A DNA stretch of 64,000 nt from Halomonas faecis. Lineage in GTDB: Bacteria > Pseudomonadota > Gammaproteobacteria > Pseudomonadales > Halomonadaceae. The stretch is taken from the NCBI RefSeq assembly GCF_010993975.1, contig NZ_JAACZO010000052.1, positions 1 through 64,000 on the forward strand, read 5' to 3'. Numbering within the stretch: the stretch's first letter is position 1; every line of letters begins with the position of its first letter. The notes beneath the pieces were generated by a model. It did not search any database. It saw only the letters and a list, made by a program, of their open reading frames with translations, and had not been told where the DNA came from. Made by a program: the position numbers and the translations under genes. Below are positions 7,222 through 14,618 of this stretch, one piece after another.

Positions 7222-7900
7222 GGCGATACTCGCGCGCCAGAGTTTCCGGCGTTTCGCCGCGCCAGTAGCGCCAGCGCAGTCGCCACATCAGCCGGATGGT
7301 GCGCCAGGCGCCGTGCTTCTCCCAGCGTCGCCCCGAGGTGGTGACCCTGGCGCGCAGGCAGGCGGGTCGCGACAGGCGCTTGAGTCGCTGCGACATGGCG
7401 ATGTCCTCCATCAGCGGCTGCTCGGGAAAGCCGCCCACGGCCTCGTAAGCCTCGCGGGTCATGAACAGCGCCTGATCGCCGGTGGCGATGCCAGTCAGCC
7501 GCGAGCGCCGGTTCATGGCGAAAGCGATGATCGGCAGCAGAGGGTGACGGCCGGCCAGGCGTACGTCGAAGCGCCCCCAGCAGTGCGATCCGGCCAGGGC
7601 TCGTTCCACCCGTTGGTCGGCCCGCTTGGGCAGCCGGCTATCGGCATGCAGGAACAGCAGGCGCTCGCCATGGCTGGCACGGGCGCCGGCATTCATCTGT
7701 CGCGCCCGACCGGGAGGGGAGTCGATCACCTGCGAGGCCAGGGGGCGAGCCAGCGCCACCGTGGCGTCTTCGCTGCCGCCGTCGACCACGACGATTTCCA
7801 CGCCGCAACCCCACAGGCCGAGCAGGGCGGTGAGCGTGGCCTCGATGCCATCGGCTTCGTTCAGAGTGGGAATGATCACGCTGAGTCGGGGTGGCTTCAT
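7211..7900 (-). CDS. TIGR04283-type family 2 glycosyltransferase
   Basis: A 229-aa GT2 glycosyltransferase: LSVIIPTLNEADGIEATL at the N-terminus, VVDGGSEDAT as first Asp motif, FLHADSRLP as DxD-like motif and an aromatic, basic C-terminus (RRWEKHGAWRTI). It is first in the operon TIGR04283-TIGR04282-ECF sigma-anti-sigma, whose ECF-type promoter lies 32-57 bp upstream. Placement in a sigma autoregulatory operon suggests that the transferase product is part of the induced response. One possibility is glycosylation of a regulon product; no direct evidence supports it. Confidence 0.8.
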   Translation of the reverse strand: MKPPRLSVIIPTLNEADGIEATLTALLGLWGCGVEIVVVDGGSEDATVALARPLASQVIDSPPGRARQMNAGARASHGERLLFLHADSRLPKRADQRVERALAGSHCWGRFDVRLAGRHPLLPIIAFAMNRRSRLTGIATGDQALFMTREAYEAVGGFPEQPLMEDIAMSQRLKRLSRPACLRARVTTSGRRWEKHGAWRTIRLMWRLRWRYWRGETPETLAREYRHVR

Positions 7901-7931
7901 GATGTCCCTTCGGGGTGGTCTTCAGGATGGT

Positions 7932-7957
7932 GTCGTTGCCGATGGCGTTCCCTTACA
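7932..7957 (-). promoter_or_regulatory. ECF-type autoregulatory promoter of the sigma operon
   Basis: Minus strand TGTAAGG, 15-nt spacer, CGAC, 32 nt before the TIGR04283 start. It is arranged back-to-back with the promoter of the DUF302 gene at 8087. Confidence 0.6.
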
Positions 7958-7978
7958 GCGAGACGTGGGCGCATGCGG

Positions 7979-8004
7979 TGTAAGGTCTTGCCGGGCTACG
8001 TGAC
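7979..8004 (+). promoter_or_regulatory. ECF-type promoter for the second DUF302 gene
   Basis: TGTAAGG, 15-nt spacer, TGAC, ending 82 nt before the DUF302 ATG. It is the divergent partner of the sigma operon promoter, 21 bp away. Confidence 0.6.
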
Positions 8005-8086
8005 CCAACGAGAGGATACGGCGATGGGATGACAACGACTACGCTGGGAAAGGTAATCCTGCAACGCAAGCGAAGGAGGAGTTCTC

Positions 8087-8551
8087 ATGAGCATGTTGGC
8101 TCGAGGAGTGGCCGGCCTGGGTGTGACGGCCCTGTGTGTCGCTGGTGTGGCCGTGGCCAACGGGCACGGCATCGAACAGCGTGAAAGTGCGGACGGCATC
8201 GAGATGGTCGACCAGCGGCTGCGCGAGACACTGGAAGCCCGCGGCATGACCCTGGTGACCGTCATCGACCACAAAGCCAACGCGGCGAACGTCGACCGTG
8301 AGCTACCGCCGACGCGAACCTACGTGTTCGGCAATCCCGATGTCGGTACGCCGATGATGCAGTGCCAGGGCAGCATGGCGCTGGATCTGCCCCAGAAGAT
8401 GGTCGTTAGAGAAGCCGACGGAAGCACGCTGATCGAGTGGAATCATCCCGAGTATCTGGCCGAGCGACACGGGCTGGCGGATTGCGAACTGCCACTCGAC
8501 AAGGTGGCTGATGCATTGACGGCGATTGCCACCGACGCGGCGGGGCAATGA
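8087..8551 (+). CDS. Exported DUF302 protein, second copy
   Basis: A 154-aa protein with a Sec signal peptide (GVAGLGVTALCVAGVAVA, cleavage before NGHG). The DUF302 fold is recognisable from LRETLEARGMTLVTVIDHKANA, TYVFGNPDVGTPMMQ and the DLPQKMVV strand. It has two Cys in the mature part (MQCQG and ADCEL) that could form a disulfide. RBS AAGGAGG lies 7 nt before the ATG. It is monocistronic: an ECF-type promoter is upstream and a strong terminator lies 65 bp downstream. It is only distantly similar to the DUF302 protein at 5278. Confidence 0.8.
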   Translation: MSMLARGVAGLGVTALCVAGVAVANGHGIEQRESADGIEMVDQRLRETLEARGMTLVTVIDHKANAANVDRELPPTRTYVFGNPDVGTPMMQCQGSMALDLPQKMVVREADGSTLIEWNHPEYLAERHGLADCELPLDKVADALTAIATDAAGQ

Positions 8552-8615
8552 TGACTGCCTGAGTTTTCCTGCAATCCTCATCATGAAGCGATCAATCATC
8601 AGCGCATGCAATATT

Positions 8616-8640
8616 GCCAGGCTTTGCCTGGCTTTTTGTT
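8616..8640 (+). terminator. Rho-independent terminator after DUF302 gene
   Basis: GCCAGGC-TTT-GCCTGGC perfect 7-bp stem followed by TTTTTGTT. Confidence 0.85.
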
Positions 8641-8907
8641 GTCCACTCGTTGCGTGAAAGGCATGTCGATATGCCGGCTTTTCTGTTTGATGATCACCGG
8701 TTCTATTGTTTGAAAGACCATTGGTTTGGTCGATGTTTGTGCCGATTGATGACAGCATGGTTGAGCTATTTCGATGAATTTTTTGGCAATTTAACGTCTA
8801 TTTTTTGCGTGATTCAATCGGTAATTACTGGCCGCTTCTCTCTACTAATAGCCAAGGACTCACAGATCGTGGTCCTGATGCTTCAACGCTATAGAAGGAG
8901 AGGCACC
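8641..8907. other. AT-rich non-coding stretch
   Basis: No convincing gene. From about 8680 to 8830 the base composition is markedly more AT-rich than anywhere nearby (runs such as TTTTTTGG and ATTTTTTGCG). It presumably holds the promoter of the gene at 8908, but no TGTAAGG site or unambiguous sigma-70 pair is visible. The composition suggests either a regulatory region or a remnant of transferred DNA. Confidence 0.4.
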
Positions 8908-9315
8908 ATGAAAACCGTCAATGTATCGACCACGCTGGCAACGGCCATACTGACCTTGGGCCTGGTGAGTGCCGCTGCAGCGATGCCCAGCCATTCTCCG
9001 CTGACCCTGCACGAGGGAAACACCACGTCGCGCGCCGTCGGGGGAACCGACCGCTATGCCTTCGAGCTTGACGCTCCCTCACGCGTGGTCATCACCAGCC
9101 GATCAGCCGATGTCATCGGTGGGGCGCATATTCGTATGCATGGCAAATTGCTCGATGAGAGCGGTCAAGAGGTGGCAACGGCACAGCGCCGAGGCGGACA
9201 GTTCGTGCTGGATCGCGAGATGCCCGCGGGGCGCTACACACTCGTGGTCGAATCGCGCAATCGGAGCGGCAATCAGGACGGTGTCAACCGGTACCTGCTG
9301 CGTGCCAATCTCTGA
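8908..9315 (+). CDS. Small exported beta-sandwich protein
   Basis: A 135-aa protein with a signal peptide (TTLATAILTLGLVSAAAAMPS). The mature 110 residues read like a PPC-type or jelly-roll module: DRYAFELDAPSRVVITS, ARYTL-like MPAGRYTLVVES, alternating hydrophobic residues and no catalytic motif. RBS AGAAGGAG is well placed. It is monocistronic with an AT-rich upstream region. It may be a periplasmic or surface binding protein, but I do not recognise a named family. Confidence 0.6.
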   Translation: MKTVNVSTTLATAILTLGLVSAAAAMPSHSPLTLHEGNTTSRAVGGTDRYAFELDAPSRVVITSRSADVIGGAHIRMHGKLLDESGQEVATAQRRGGQFVLDREMPAGRYTLVVESRNRSGNQDGVNRYLLRANL

Positions 9316-9345
9316 CCCTTTCCAGGGCCATGAACGACGGCCTCT

Positions 9346-9372
9346 CGCTGCCAGGCTAGCCGCCTGGCAGCG
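9346..9372. other. Perfect 11-bp stem-loop
   Basis: CGCTGCCAGGC-TAGCC-GCCTGGCAGCG lies 30 bp after the stop of the small exported protein and 29 bp before the YiiX-like fragment. There is no T-run on either strand, so it is not a classical terminator. It may be a 3'-end stabilising structure or a repetitive-element hairpin. Confidence 0.5.
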
Positions 9373-9401
9373 GGGCATCCCCGTAGATAGAGGGTGTCGG
9401 C

Positions 9402-9740
9402 ATGAATGCGACCTGTGAACGTTTGGGATTCGGGCTCGGCTGCTGGCTTTCCTGTCCCCGGCCCTGGCTCCAGGGCCAAGAACGTATCGAGCAGGATGTG
9501 CTCGCCTGTCTCGAGCCCGGTGACGTGCTACTGGTCGAAGGCTCTTCGCGCCTGAGCACGGTGATTCAGTATCTCACTCAGTCCTCCTGGACCCATGCGG
9601 CGCTTTTCGTGGGGAACGCAGCCGGCAGGCGTTTCGGCGGGAGTGAGGGCGACTGCTTCGTCGAAGCCGATTTGATCGAGGGCTTCGATCCCCACCGCGT
9701 GCGCTGGGAATCGTCGTCAGCCGTATCGGTCCGCCCTTAG
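9402..9740 (+). pseudogene. Truncated YiiX/YaeF-like permuted papain-fold hydrolase
   Basis: Only the first 112 residues of a YiiX/C92-type protein: LEPGDVLLVEGSSRLSTVIQYLTQ and SWTHAALFVG with the catalytic His. In full-length relatives (around 200 aa or more) the catalytic Cys lies further on. Here the frame stops after a short non-conserved tail (VRWESSSAVSVRP), and the stop overlaps the 3' end of the convergent ynjD gene. The protein therefore lacks the nucleophile and is most likely a remnant cut when the neighbouring operon was joined to it. The N-terminus and RBS (GAGGG) are intact. Confidence 0.6.
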
Positions 9741-10369
9741 CGACTCAGCTCGATGACTTGCCCACCTGCCGCTGCGGCGTCGTCGCGGTCGTGGGTGACC
9801 AGCAGGCTGGGCAGTCCGGCCTGGTGCAGATGGTCGAACACCAGTTCGCGCATCTCCTGGCGCAGATGGGTATCGAGCTTGGAAAAGGGCTCGTCGAGCA
9901 AGACCGTACGGGGTTCCGAGAGCAGCAGGCGCATCAGTGCGACTCTTGCCTTCTGCCCGCCGGAGAGTGTCGCCGGGTCGCGGTCGCCGAAACCCTCGAG
10001 GCCCACGTCGTCGAGCGCTTGGGCGATACGCCGTGACTTGTCGTGCGTATGGCGCGGCATGCCGAAGCGCAGGTTGCCGGCCACCGAAAGGTGCGGAAAG
10101 AGCAGCGGGTCCTGGAACAGCAGGCCGATGCCGCGCTCTTCGGCGGGCAGGGCGGTGATGTCCCGGCCATCCAGAGCGACACGTCCCCGGGCCTCGAAGG
10201 CCGGGTCGAGAAACCCCGCCAGAAAGGCCAGCAGGGTCGACTTGCCGGAACCCGACGGGCCCATCACGGTGAGCACCTCGCCGGGACCGATGGTGGCATC
10301 GAGCGCAACCAGCAGCTGACCGTCGAGGCGGATGTCGACGTTCTCCAGGTCGAGGCGATGGGAAGTCAT
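9737..10369 (-). CDS. ynjD: YnjD-like ABC transporter ATPase
   Basis: A 210-aa ATP-binding subunit with Walker A GPSGSGKST (about 36-44), signature LSGGQKARVALMR, Walker B TVLLDEP and H-loop VTHD. The short length fits YnjD-type import ATPases. Its ATG overlaps the permease stop (ATGA). It would energise the YnjC permease. The substrate of YnjBCD systems is not established; thiamine-like compounds have been proposed from similarity to ThiBPQ. Confidence 0.8.
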   Translation of the reverse strand: MTSHRLDLENVDIRLDGQLLVALDATIGPGEVLTVMGPSGSGKSTLLAFLAGFLDPAFEARGRVALDGRDITALPAEERGIGLLFQDPLLFPHLSVAGNLRFGMPRHTHDKSRRIAQALDDVGLEGFGDRDPATLSGGQKARVALMRLLLSEPRTVLLDEPFSKLDTHLRQEMRELVFDHLHQAGLPSLLVTHDRDDAAAAGGQVIELSR

Positions 10370-12063
10370 GGCGCTCCTTGCAATCCGCGGCGGCGTGCCC
10401 AGAGCAGGCGCGGCACGCCGATGGCGATCACGAAACCCAGCAGCGGCAGGCTGGCCTGGACCAGTGCCCACACACCGATCACCCGGCGGTTGGCTCCGGA
10501 GGCCAGCGACACGGCCTCGGTGGTCACGGTGGTGATGCGTCCGGCGCCGAGCAGGTGGGTGGGTAGATACTGGCCGATGCTGATCGCCAGGCCAACTGCC
10601 GCAGCAGTGAGTACCGGCGCCAACAGCATGGGCAGGCGTATCCGCCAAAAGGTGGCGTTGGGGGAGCGGCCCAGGGTCCGGGCGAGCTGCGACCAGCGCG
10701 GATCGAAGCGGCGATAGGCCTCGGCCAGCGACAGGAAGACGTAGGGCAGTACGAACAGCAGATGGCCGAATATCGCCAGCGGCAGGCGTGCCCGCCATCC
10801 CACGGTTTCGAACAGCACTACCAGGCCGAACAGAAAGGCGATCTGCGGCACGATCAGCGGCAGATAGAGCAGCGACAGGGCTGAGAGCAGTCGCCCTTCG
10901 GCAGGGTGCTTGCCGCTGCGTTGCTCGTTTTCCAGCGCCGCCAGGGCGAGCAGCAGGGCGAGCAATGTGGCGCTGGCCGCGATGATGAGGGTGGTGCTCA
11001 CCGGCCCGCCCAGCGAGGGCATGGCACCCAGCCAGTGGTCGAGCGTGAGCGAATCGGGTAGCGAATGGGGGAAGCGCCAGAAACCGGCCACAGAGTAGAG
11101 GGCCAGGCCGATGAGGCCAAGCCCGGCAGCGAGCGTGGTCGCCAGCATGGCACTCTTGCCGGTTAGCCGCAGACAGCCTTCGCCGCGCCGGCGTTGACCA
11201 GCGTCGATCCAGCGCCGTCCCAGTCGCCTGGCTAGACACTCCAGCCCCCACCAGCCGGCGAGCGCCGCCAGGGTTACACCGAGCTGTAGCACGGCGCCTG
11301 CCGAGGCGAGAAAGCGGTGGGAGAGATCGGGGTCGTTGAACCATTCGAGAATCGATACGGCAAGCGTCGGCGGCAGGGTGGGGCCGAGGATCATTGCCAC
11401 GTCCACCACCGAGGAGGCGAAGGCGATGACTGCGTAGACGGGCAGGCGGATCAACGGATACAGCGCCGGGGCGACGACCTTGAGCCAGGCCAGGGTGGGG
11501 CGGTAGCCCAGCGAGCGGGCCATGGCCACGCGCCGCGGCACTTCGAGCTGAGGCAGGGCGGCCAGGCTCATCAGCAACAGGAAGGGAATCTCCTTGAGAA
11601 TCAGCCCCGCCATCAGCGAAAGCCCCCAGGGATCCTGAACGATGAGCCAGTCGGGCGGCCGCTCCCAGCCGGTGATGCCGGGCGACAGCAGGCGCGCCAC
11701 CAGCCCCGAGGGAGCGATCAGAAAGGCCAGGCCAAAGGCTGCCGCGGCATGCGGTACCGACAGCAGCGGCGATACCAGGCGGCGCAGCCAGCGGTCGAGC
11801 CGCGAGCCCGAGGTGCCGGCCAGAAACAGCAGCACGATCGCCAGCGATACCGCGGTGGTGACCAGGCCGCTGGTAAGACTCACAGCCACCGAATGCGCCA
11901 GACCCGGCTGGGCGAAAAGCGCCCGCCACGGCGCCAGGCTCAGGGCATTGCCGCCCAGCGCCGGCAGGTAGCCGAACGCCGGCAGCAGCACCATGCCCAC
12001 GCCGGCCACGATGGGCCCGACCAGCAGGGTGACGATCAGCGCGGGAGTCAGGCGCAGCAGCAT
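10366..12063 (-). CDS. ynjC: YnjC-like ABC permease (double membrane domain)
   Basis: A 565-aa inner-membrane protein with about twelve hydrophobic segments in two homologous halves, as in ThiP, FbpB and YnjC. EAA-type loops are present, for example VPRRVAMARSLGYRPTLAWLKVVAP in the first half and WSQLARTLGRSPNATFWRIRLP in the second. It is somewhat longer than E. coli YnjC. It lies between the binding protein (33 bp upstream) and the ATPase (overlap). Transcription probably starts at the ECF-type promoter before the phosphotransferase gene. Confidence 0.8.
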   Translation of the reverse strand: MLLRLTPALIVTLLVGPIVAGVGMVLLPAFGYLPALGGNALSLAPWRALFAQPGLAHSVAVSLTSGLVTTAVSLAIVLLFLAGTSGSRLDRWLRRLVSPLLSVPHAAAAFGLAFLIAPSGLVARLLSPGITGWERPPDWLIVQDPWGLSLMAGLILKEIPFLLLMSLAALPQLEVPRRVAMARSLGYRPTLAWLKVVAPALYPLIRLPVYAVIAFASSVVDVAMILGPTLPPTLAVSILEWFNDPDLSHRFLASAGAVLQLGVTLAALAGWWGLECLARRLGRRWIDAGQRRRGEGCLRLTGKSAMLATTLAAGLGLIGLALYSVAGFWRFPHSLPDSLTLDHWLGAMPSLGGPVSTTLIIAASATLLALLLALAALENEQRSGKHPAEGRLLSALSLLYLPLIVPQIAFLFGLVVLFETVGWRARLPLAIFGHLLFVLPYVFLSLAEAYRRFDPRWSQLARTLGRSPNATFWRIRLPMLLAPVLTAAAVGLAISIGQYLPTHLLGAGRITTVTTEAVSLASGANRRVIGVWALVQASLPLLGFVIAIGVPRLLWARRRGLQGAP

Positions 12064-12096
12064 GGCGTCAGTGCATGTCGGCGTTGGCGGGCTAGG

Positions 12097-13323
12097 TCAT
12101 TCGTCGACGTAGCGTGCCTGCCAAGCGTTCTGCAGGGCCGTCATCCAGCTGGGGTGCGGTTCGGGCAACGTCTTCTGCAGCGCGTCGGCGGGCAGCATGG
12201 CCGGGTTGCTGTCATCGACCTCGAACAGCGCCTGGGTGTCTGCGTCCAGGTGGGCAACGTCGAGCACGGTGCGGTCGCCCCACACGTCGATATCCTGCTT
12301 GTGGGCCTGGGCCTTCGGTGAGAGCAGGAAGTCGGCCAGCATCAGGGCGCCGGCCTTGTGGGGGGAGTTGAAGGGAATCGCCACGAAGTGCACGTTGCCC
12401 AGGGTGCCTGCGTCCAGCACGTAGCTGCGCGTGCTCTCCGGGAGTTCGTAGTCGGCCACGGCGGCAGCCGGCTCCGAGGGGTAGAAGGTGAAGGCCAGCG
12501 CCAGTTCGCCGTCGCCCATCAGGCTGCGCAGCTCAGGCCCCGAGCTTGGGAACTGGCGCCCGCTGCGCCACAGGTGGGGGTGGAGGGCGTCGAGGTAGTC
12601 CCACAGCGGGGCCGTTACCACCTCGAAGTCGCTCTCCTCGACCGGTGCATAGAGGGCACCGCGCTCGTCGGTCAGGGCGATCAGGGCCTGCTTGAGGAAA
12701 GTGCTGCCGGTGAAGTCGGGAATCCGCGGGTAGGTGAAGCGCCCGGGGTGGGTTTCGGCCCAGTCGTGCAGCGCCTCGATGCTGGCCGGTGGCGTCGCGA
12801 CTTCCTCGCTGTCGTAGTAGAAGGTGATCTGCGCCTTGCCCCAGGGCGACTCGTACCCTTCGGTAGGCAGCGTGAAGTCGGTGACCATCTCCGGATTGGC
12901 GTCCTGACGCGTCAGGGCGAAGTGGGGTAGAGCCTCGGCGAAGGGGCCGTAGAGCAGGTCGTGCTCCTTCATGGCTGCGAAGTTCTCGCCGTTGATCCAG
13001 ATGAGGTCGATGCTGCCATCGGTGACGTTGCCCGCCGACTTCTCGGCCAGCACGCGGGAGACGGCAGTGCTGGTGTCGTCGACCTTGACGTGCACCACGT
13101 CGATGTCGTGCTCCTCGGCCATGCGTTCGGCCACCCAGTCGATGTAGCCGTTGGTGCGCGTATCGCCGCCCCAGGCGTTCCAGTAGACCGTCTGGCCGCG
13201 TGCCGCGTCGCGCACGGCATTCCAGTCGTCGAGATCGGGACTGGCAACCGCAGGCATGGCCAGCACGAGGCCGGCCAGCAGGGCGGCACGAGACAGGGTA
13301 GGGGTGGCAAGCAGGCGGGGCAT
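12097..13323 (-). CDS. ynjB: YnjB-like ABC substrate-binding protein
   Basis: A 408-aa periplasmic binding protein. The signal peptide is at residues 1-27 (AALLAGLVLAMPAVAS). YnjB-family landmarks are QTVYWNAWGGDTRTNGYIDWVA, DLIWINGENF, GYESPWGKAQITFYYD and FVAIPFNSPHKAGALMLADFLLSPKAQ. The real start was taken at the ATG immediately before the signal peptide, 1 bp after the phosphotransferase stop; the frame is open upstream without coding character. It would deliver the ligand to YnjCD. Confidence 0.8.
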   Translation of the reverse strand: MPRLLATPTLSRAALLAGLVLAMPAVASPDLDDWNAVRDAARGQTVYWNAWGGDTRTNGYIDWVAERMAEEHDIDVVHVKVDDTSTAVSRVLAEKSAGNVTDGSIDLIWINGENFAAMKEHDLLYGPFAEALPHFALTRQDANPEMVTDFTLPTEGYESPWGKAQITFYYDSEEVATPPASIEALHDWAETHPGRFTYPRIPDFTGSTFLKQALIALTDERGALYAPVEESDFEVVTAPLWDYLDALHPHLWRSGRQFPSSGPELRSLMGDGELALAFTFYPSEPAAAVADYELPESTRSYVLDAGTLGNVHFVAIPFNSPHKAGALMLADFLLSPKAQAHKQDIDVWGDRTVLDVAHLDADTQALFEVDDSNPAMLPADALQKTLPEPHPSWMTALQNAWQARYVDE

Positions 13324-13324
13324 G

Positions 13325-14413
13325 TCAGGTGTCCTTTTCCAGAGCGTTGGCCAGCGCGTCGAACTCGCGCCGGACGTGATCGATGGTGGCGAGCGACAGG
13401 TAATGCTCGACCCGGTCACGCACATGGGCGATCAGTGCGGCATCGCTGAGCTCGGCGGACCAGTCCTCGCCGCGCGCCTCGGCATCGCGGGAGCGGCGAT
13501 GGCTGGCGCGCCATTTGGCACACCAGGTGAGCGACCAGAGCCACATGGCGCGACGACAGGCGAGCAGGGTCGTGGCGTCGACAAGACCGGTATCGCTCAT
13601 CCAGCGACGATAGAAGGCAGCTACCTGATCGACGCTCAGCACGGCGTGACTGGTGATGTCCCAGGTGGTGGAGGTGTAGAGGCTGGCATGTGCCAGATCG
13701 AAGCCCGGCAGCCCGTAGCGGCACTTCTCCAGGTCGACGAGCACGGCGCTGCCGTCGTCGCGGATCAGGAAGTTGCCGGGATGGGCGTCGAAACTGATCA
13801 GGCGTGGTTGGGCCGCTTCGCGCTCGCCAAGTCGGGGCGGCAGCGCGGCCAGCTCGTCCTCGATCGCCGAGACCACGGCCGGTGAAAGCTCGGCCTTGCC
13901 GAGGAACTCGGCCTGGGCCTCGACCTCCTCGCGCATGGCGGCCCAAGGGTCGTCCGGCGCCATTAGCGGGGCGCGCTCATCGCGTGGCGGTAGCGGCAGG
14001 TCGTGCAGGGCGGCCAGCGCCTCGGCGATGGCCGGCAAGTCGTCGGGCAATCGGGCGGCGCGACCGCGCACGGCACTGACCAGCAGGCCGCCGCGGGGCA
14101 GTGCCGCCGAGGGCGTGAGCAGGCCGTGCAGTGCCGGGGCATGGCCGCAGCGACCGGCGCGTTCGAAGCAGGCGGCCTGGTAGTTCAGGTTGGCATGGGC
14201 ATCCAGGCCCAGTTGGCTCTGCTTGGGCAGTCGCGCCACCCAGTCGTCGCCGCCGCGGGCGAGCCACAGATGGTGGTGCGCCAGGCCGGTGTCGGCCATC
14301 AGTGCCATTCCCCGAACGTCCTTGCGATATCCCTGTGCGGCCAGGGCCTGCTCCAATCGGTTGCAGAGGTCGTCACGCGTCATGGCATCGGCATGGGTGG
14401 CGGTCTCCGTCAT
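13325..14413 (-). CDS. APH/choline-kinase-like phosphotransferase
   Basis: A 362-aa protein-kinase-fold small-molecule kinase. The N-lobe contains WVARLPKQSQLGLD. The catalytic loop is FDAHPGNFLI, where the usual HGDxHxxN is altered to SFDAHPGNF but Asp and Asn are kept. The DFG-equivalent is VLVDLEKCRYGLPGFDLA. It is first in an operon with ynjBCD, so it may phosphorylate the imported compound and trap it, as thiamine or choline kinases do. GGAG 6 nt before the ATG fixes the start. It is preceded by an ECF-type promoter. Confidence 0.75.
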   Translation of the reverse strand: MTETATHADAMTRDDLCNRLEQALAAQGYRKDVRGMALMADTGLAHHHLWLARGGDDWVARLPKQSQLGLDAHANLNYQAACFERAGRCGHAPALHGLLTPSAALPRGGLLVSAVRGRAARLPDDLPAIAEALAALHDLPLPPRDERAPLMAPDDPWAAMREEVEAQAEFLGKAELSPAVVSAIEDELAALPPRLGEREAAQPRLISFDAHPGNFLIRDDGSAVLVDLEKCRYGLPGFDLAHASLYTSTTWDITSHAVLSVDQVAAFYRRWMSDTGLVDATTLLACRRAMWLWSLTWCAKWRASHRRSRDAEARGEDWSAELSDAALIAHVRDRVEHYLSLATIDHVRREFDALANALEKDT

Positions 14414-14452
14414 GGGCTCCTCGAGTGGTTTGCCAGCTTGGGTGTGATGAGA

Positions 14453-14478
14453 GTCGTATCCACAAGGCATTCCTTACA
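14453..14478 (-). promoter_or_regulatory. ECF-type promoter for phosphotransferase-ynjBCD
   Basis: Minus strand TGTAAGG, 15-nt spacer, CGAC, 39 nt before the phosphotransferase start. Confidence 0.6.
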
Positions 14479-14499
14479 GGGTGAGTCCATCGTCGTGTC

Positions 14500-14526
14500 T
14501 GTAAGGTTTCGTCGGCCATCGCCTAC
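14500..14526 (+). promoter_or_regulatory. ECF-type promoter for the acidic-repeat cytochrome
   Basis: TGTAAGG, 16-nt spacer, CTAC, 92 nt before the cytochrome start. The divergent partner lies 21 bp away, the same geometry as the pair at 7932-8004. Confidence 0.55.
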
Positions 14527-14618
14527 CAAGGCATACCGCTGAGCGGCAGCGGTAACCATGACCCTGGCTGTCATCGAGAATCCCAACAACCCTTTGGGAG
14601 CCATGGAGGAGAACCACT

